From an uncultured Planctomycetaceae bacterium (GTDB taxonomy: Bacteria > Planctomycetota > Planctomycetia > Pirellulales > Pirellulaceae), in contig CAIXSC010000002.1 in the NCBI GenBank assembly GCA_903921945.1, positions 1-8,853 on the forward strand: a stretch of DNA of 8,853 bases, read 5' to 3'. A program made the translations under genes and the position numbers. Positions 6,432 through 8,853 of this stretch are shown here, one piece after another. Within the stretch, counting starts at the first letter, position 1, and every line of letters begins with the position of its first letter. Under the pieces are notes generated by a model. It saw nothing but the letters and a program-made list of their open reading frames with translations. It was not told the origin of the DNA and made no database searches.

Positions 6432-6814
6432 ATTGGCAGCCTGACCGCATGGAAACAGTCCCCAGGGAAGCGACTCTTACGGGTCGCCGCTGACAATCAA
6501 CCCCGACCACCCGCGCACGGAACATGTCGTCCCATGCTAAATTGAGCAACCACAAATCAGCCCCATAACCCCATGGGCCGCGCGTTGCATCGCTGTCATC
6601 CCCATCGTCCCCATCGCTGTCGCCGTTCATGACGCCGATTCCAAAACGCCTCTCCTCATGCAGGCGCCTTCTCACTTTGTAGACGTTGTGGACTCCTGCC
6701 CGGTATTCGTCATCTGATTTGAACACCACCCGCAAAGGCCGAGCCTCCTCCAAAGCGTCCGCATCCAGCCACAGGTAACCTGCCACCCACAACTCGCAAC
6801 CACGCCCATTCCCG
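6432..6814. other. Intergenic stretch with one doubtful antisense frame
   Basis: A minus frame (6942-6430, 170 codons) covers this region. Its middle reads plausibly (for example ELWVAGYLWLDADALEEARP), but it lacks a clear start signal, has an Asp/Gly run built by a CCCCATCGT-like repeat near 6599-6619, overlaps the signal-peptide codons of the FG-GAP gene, and stops inside the T-run of the terminator. I do not recognise a family. No convincing promoter for the plus-strand FG-GAP gene was found here. Confidence 0.4.
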
Positions 6815-8407
6815 ATGCGCACCACGACCCGTTTGCTTGCATGGACGCTTTGTATTGTGTTGGCTCGACTGGAGGCAGGCACGTGCCGCGCCGAGCCCGG
6901 CGAGAAGTCGCCCGTTGTCGAACGGCCCGGCGAGCGGCTCAAGGGGACGCTGGTCTACGAAGCGCCGGTGGAAATCGCCGCGGGCGGAGATTCGCTGCCG
7001 TTCGGCCGCCACGCGGTCACGCGATTCGCGGATTGGAACGGCGACCAGTCGCTCGATCTCCTGGTGGGCGGCGGCGATGGCCGGGTTTGGCGGATGTTGG
7101 GAGAAGGGGCGGGCCGATTCTCGCGGCCCGAGCCAGTGGTGGTCGAGGGCGTGCCGCTGCGGCTTGGCACGCAATTGACGACTGCCTGCGGGACGGATCT
7201 CGACGGGGACCGGCTGCCCGATTTGGTCATGGCTCATTCGGCGCGTGAGCTTGCAGTCTTGGTGAACGAGGGGCAGCGAGGCGCCCCGCGGTTCAAACGC
7301 CCTCAGACGCTCAAGACGGTGGACGGAGACGAGCTGCGGTTGCCGAACGACTGCGGTGGCCGAATCGATTGCGGTGATTTCGATCAGGATGGCGACATCG
7401 ACATCGCCGCTGGCGCGTTTTCCGGACCGATTACGCTCTTTCGCAATGCTGGCACGCCCCAGGCCCCGCGGTTCGAAGCCGGTCGCGCACTGGAACTTCG
7501 CGGCCAAACGCCCAGCTACTCGTACAACGTCCATCCCGCCATTTTCGATGTGAATGGCGATGGCTTTAACGACGTTGCGTACGGCATGAATTGGGGAACG
7601 ATCGGGTTTCTGATCGCGGACCGTTCGGGCCGTTTTGTCTCGGAACTGTCCCCATCGTTTCTGGATGGCAAGACCGTCGATCTTCGCAAGATCGCGGGTG
7701 ACGACGCGACACCGACATTCGGCGATCTGGATGGCGATGGGACGCTCGATATCGTCACGGGAGGCCGCAATGACAAGTTGTTTTTCCTCCGCGGCGTGCC
7801 GTGGACCCAGCAACTCGAAAAGCTGGACACGCTCATGCGCACGCATGCCACCAACCCCGGCGCGGCGATGAATGGGGACGAGGCGTTACGTAAGCGATGG
7901 ATAGGTCTCTACCAGGGCGTGTATCGGCTCTGCCAGGGGTTTCTGAACACACCGGATGCGCGTCGCGATGTCCGGCAATGGTACATTCGGCATCTGGCTG
8001 AGCATGGTCGATGGCTACGGCATGGCCGGCACGATCCAGCCAACTCGCCTTATGTGCCATCCTTGGCCTATCAGTCGTGGACGCTCGCCATGTTGCTGCA
8101 CGAAGGCGAACCGGACTCGCGGTCCCATCGGGACTGGGTTGCCGAAACGATTGGATTCACGGGGCGGCTTCGCGACATCCTCCGCGACTTCGGCGTGCTC
8201 GTGATCGAAAACGGCCGCGCAACACCCAATCAACTCAACACCCTGCACAGTTATCTTTCCTTGACGCCCCCAGGAACTGTTATCCGACCGCTCGGTAGGG
8301 GCCGTCACCGAAGTGATTACCATCGGCGAGTACCTTGGCCCGCGACTCGACGTGCTCCACGCCGGCGGCGTCAACATATTCGCCAACGAATCGGGCAAGC
8401 CCGGTAG
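6815..8407 (+). CDS. Secreted FG-GAP/VCBS beta-propeller protein (N-terminal part; frameshifted at 8267-8271)
   Basis: From ATG 6815 a signal peptide (hydrophobic LLAWTLCIVLA at 7-17, probable cleavage after TCRA at 26) leads into five FG-GAP/VCBS repeats with calcium-loop motifs: DWNGDQSLD (73-81), DLDGDRLPD (128-136), DFDQDGDID (188-196), DVNGDGFND (245-253) and DLDGDGTLD (305-313). Residues 330-480 are mostly helical in character with no motif I know. True homology probably ends at residue 485 (8269); the last 45 codons to TAG 8405-8407 (Arg/Pro-rich) are out-of-frame reading. The intended continuation lies in the frame starting at 8271. No Shine-Dalgarno site is visible; the start is chosen because the signal peptide begins there. 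The protein is likely periplasmic or surface-exposed; such propellers usually mediate binding. Confidence 0.8.
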   Translation: MRTTTRLLAWTLCIVLARLEAGTCRAEPGEKSPVVERPGERLKGTLVYEAPVEIAAGGDSLPFGRHAVTRFADWNGDQSLDLLVGGGDGRVWRMLGEGAGRFSRPEPVVVEGVPLRLGTQLTTACGTDLDGDRLPDLVMAHSARELAVLVNEGQRGAPRFKRPQTLKTVDGDELRLPNDCGGRIDCGDFDQDGDIDIAAGAFSGPITLFRNAGTPQAPRFEAGRALELRGQTPSYSYNVHPAIFDVNGDGFNDVAYGMNWGTIGFLIADRSGRFVSELSPSFLDGKTVDLRKIAGDDATPTFGDLDGDGTLDIVTGGRNDKLFFLRGVPWTQQLEKLDTLMRTHATNPGAAMNGDEALRKRWIGLYQGVYRLCQGFLNTPDARRDVRQWYIRHLAEHGRWLRHGRHDPANSPYVPSLAYQSWTLAMLLHEGEPDSRSHRDWVAETIGFTGRLRDILRDFGVLVIENGRATPNQLNTLHSYLSLTPPGTVIRPLGRGRHRSDYHRRVPWPATRRAPRRRRQHIRQRIGQAR

Positions 8408-8853
8408 CAGCGAAAACCCGTTCCCGAAAGATTTCACGCCTTTCAAAAACGATTATTTCGGCTTGGTGCTTGGCCACGAGCTGAACCATCGCGTCGACTA
8501 TACGCGCTTCGCGGCCCAACCAAAATACGACCGCAAGTATTGGGCGCACATGCGAAAGGTGTCGGGGACCGACGTGAAGTTCCGCCAGCCCAACGGAATT
8601 GGTGTCGACTGGAATCAAACCAAGTCGCACTTCGCGGCTCGGAAACTATGGGACGGCGAGCCGGCGAATTGGAACAAGGCTTGGGGCGAGTATTGGCTGA
8701 CGGGGCCCGGCAAATCGCGAGTGCTCAATGTCTGCCGCAATGAAACGACCTACACGCCGCCTCGGTATGGCATTCCCTTCTTCCTGGAAACGCGGCAGGA
8801 GTCGATCGCGTCGCTCGCCAACCAGTATTTCTCCAACAGCGAACAAATGTTCC
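8271..8853 (+). pseudogene. C-terminal HExxH zinc-metallopeptidase-like part of the FG-GAP protein (shifted frame, cut by right edge)
   Basis: From 8271 this frame has 194 codons without a stop and is clearly protein-like (begins QELLSDRSVGAVTEVITIGE). It carries HELNH at 8475-8489, a perfect HExxH zinc-peptidase motif, followed by aromatic-rich sequence and ETRQESIASLANQYF (8787-8831). There Glu at 8799-8801 could be the third zinc ligand of a gluzincin, 108 residues after the first His; the long spacing makes that assignment tentative. Removing one C from the five-C run at 8267-8271 joins it to the FG-GAP frame as TPQELL. It is either a real frameshift or a sequencing/assembly error. The C-terminus lies beyond the window. 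No independent start with a ribosome binding site was seen. Confidence 0.65.

Noticed and set aside
6710..7846. 378-codon open frame on the minus strand
   Set aside because: It is antisense to the FG-GAP repeats, which have clear calcium-loop motifs on the plus strand.

Overview
The window is GC-rich bacterial DNA that looks like a planctomycete, probably a Pirellulales-type member of the Planctomycetota. This rests on three protein styles: a membrane protein starting with the J-domain-like module (WLGIPP, then PPDHYRLLGL) common in planctomycete proteins; a Tat-exported Gfo/Idh/MocA oxidoreductase; and secreted FAD-dependent and FG-GAP proteins. The placement comes from pattern recognition, not from a search.

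Layout. Positions 1-126 (minus) hold the remains of a GxxExxY-family gene whose N-terminal codons are 9-bp tandem repeats. Positions 127-521 hold no convincing gene but contain a perfect 10-bp hairpin. Positions 522-4626 (minus) are a probable two-gene operon: a secreted FAD-dependent oxidoreductase with a C-terminal golvesin/xanthan-lyase-like domain, then, 52 bp later, a single-pass membrane protein with a J-like N-terminus, long repeat-built disordered linkers and a beta-sandwich-like C-terminus. Positions 4627-4985 are a divergent control region. Positions 4986-6368 (plus) encode the Gfo/Idh/MocA oxidoreductase, closed by a strong intrinsic terminator at 6392-6431. Positions 6432-6814 are mostly non-coding, with one doubtful antisense frame. 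From 6815 to the right edge (plus) runs a secreted FG-GAP/VCBS propeller protein. Its C-terminal half, carrying an HELNH zinc-peptidase motif, lies in a different frame because of a one-base shift in a run of five C at 8267-8271.

How the genes may work together. The two divergent oxidoreductases both appear to be exported, and two of the proteins end in domains that look like carbohydrate- or surface-binding beta-sandwiches. This suggests cell-envelope redox processing of a sugar or polymer, but no substrate can be named. The FG-GAP/peptidase gene is separated by a terminator and is probably an independent unit. No rRNA, tRNA, CRISPR array, insertion sequence or integrase was seen.
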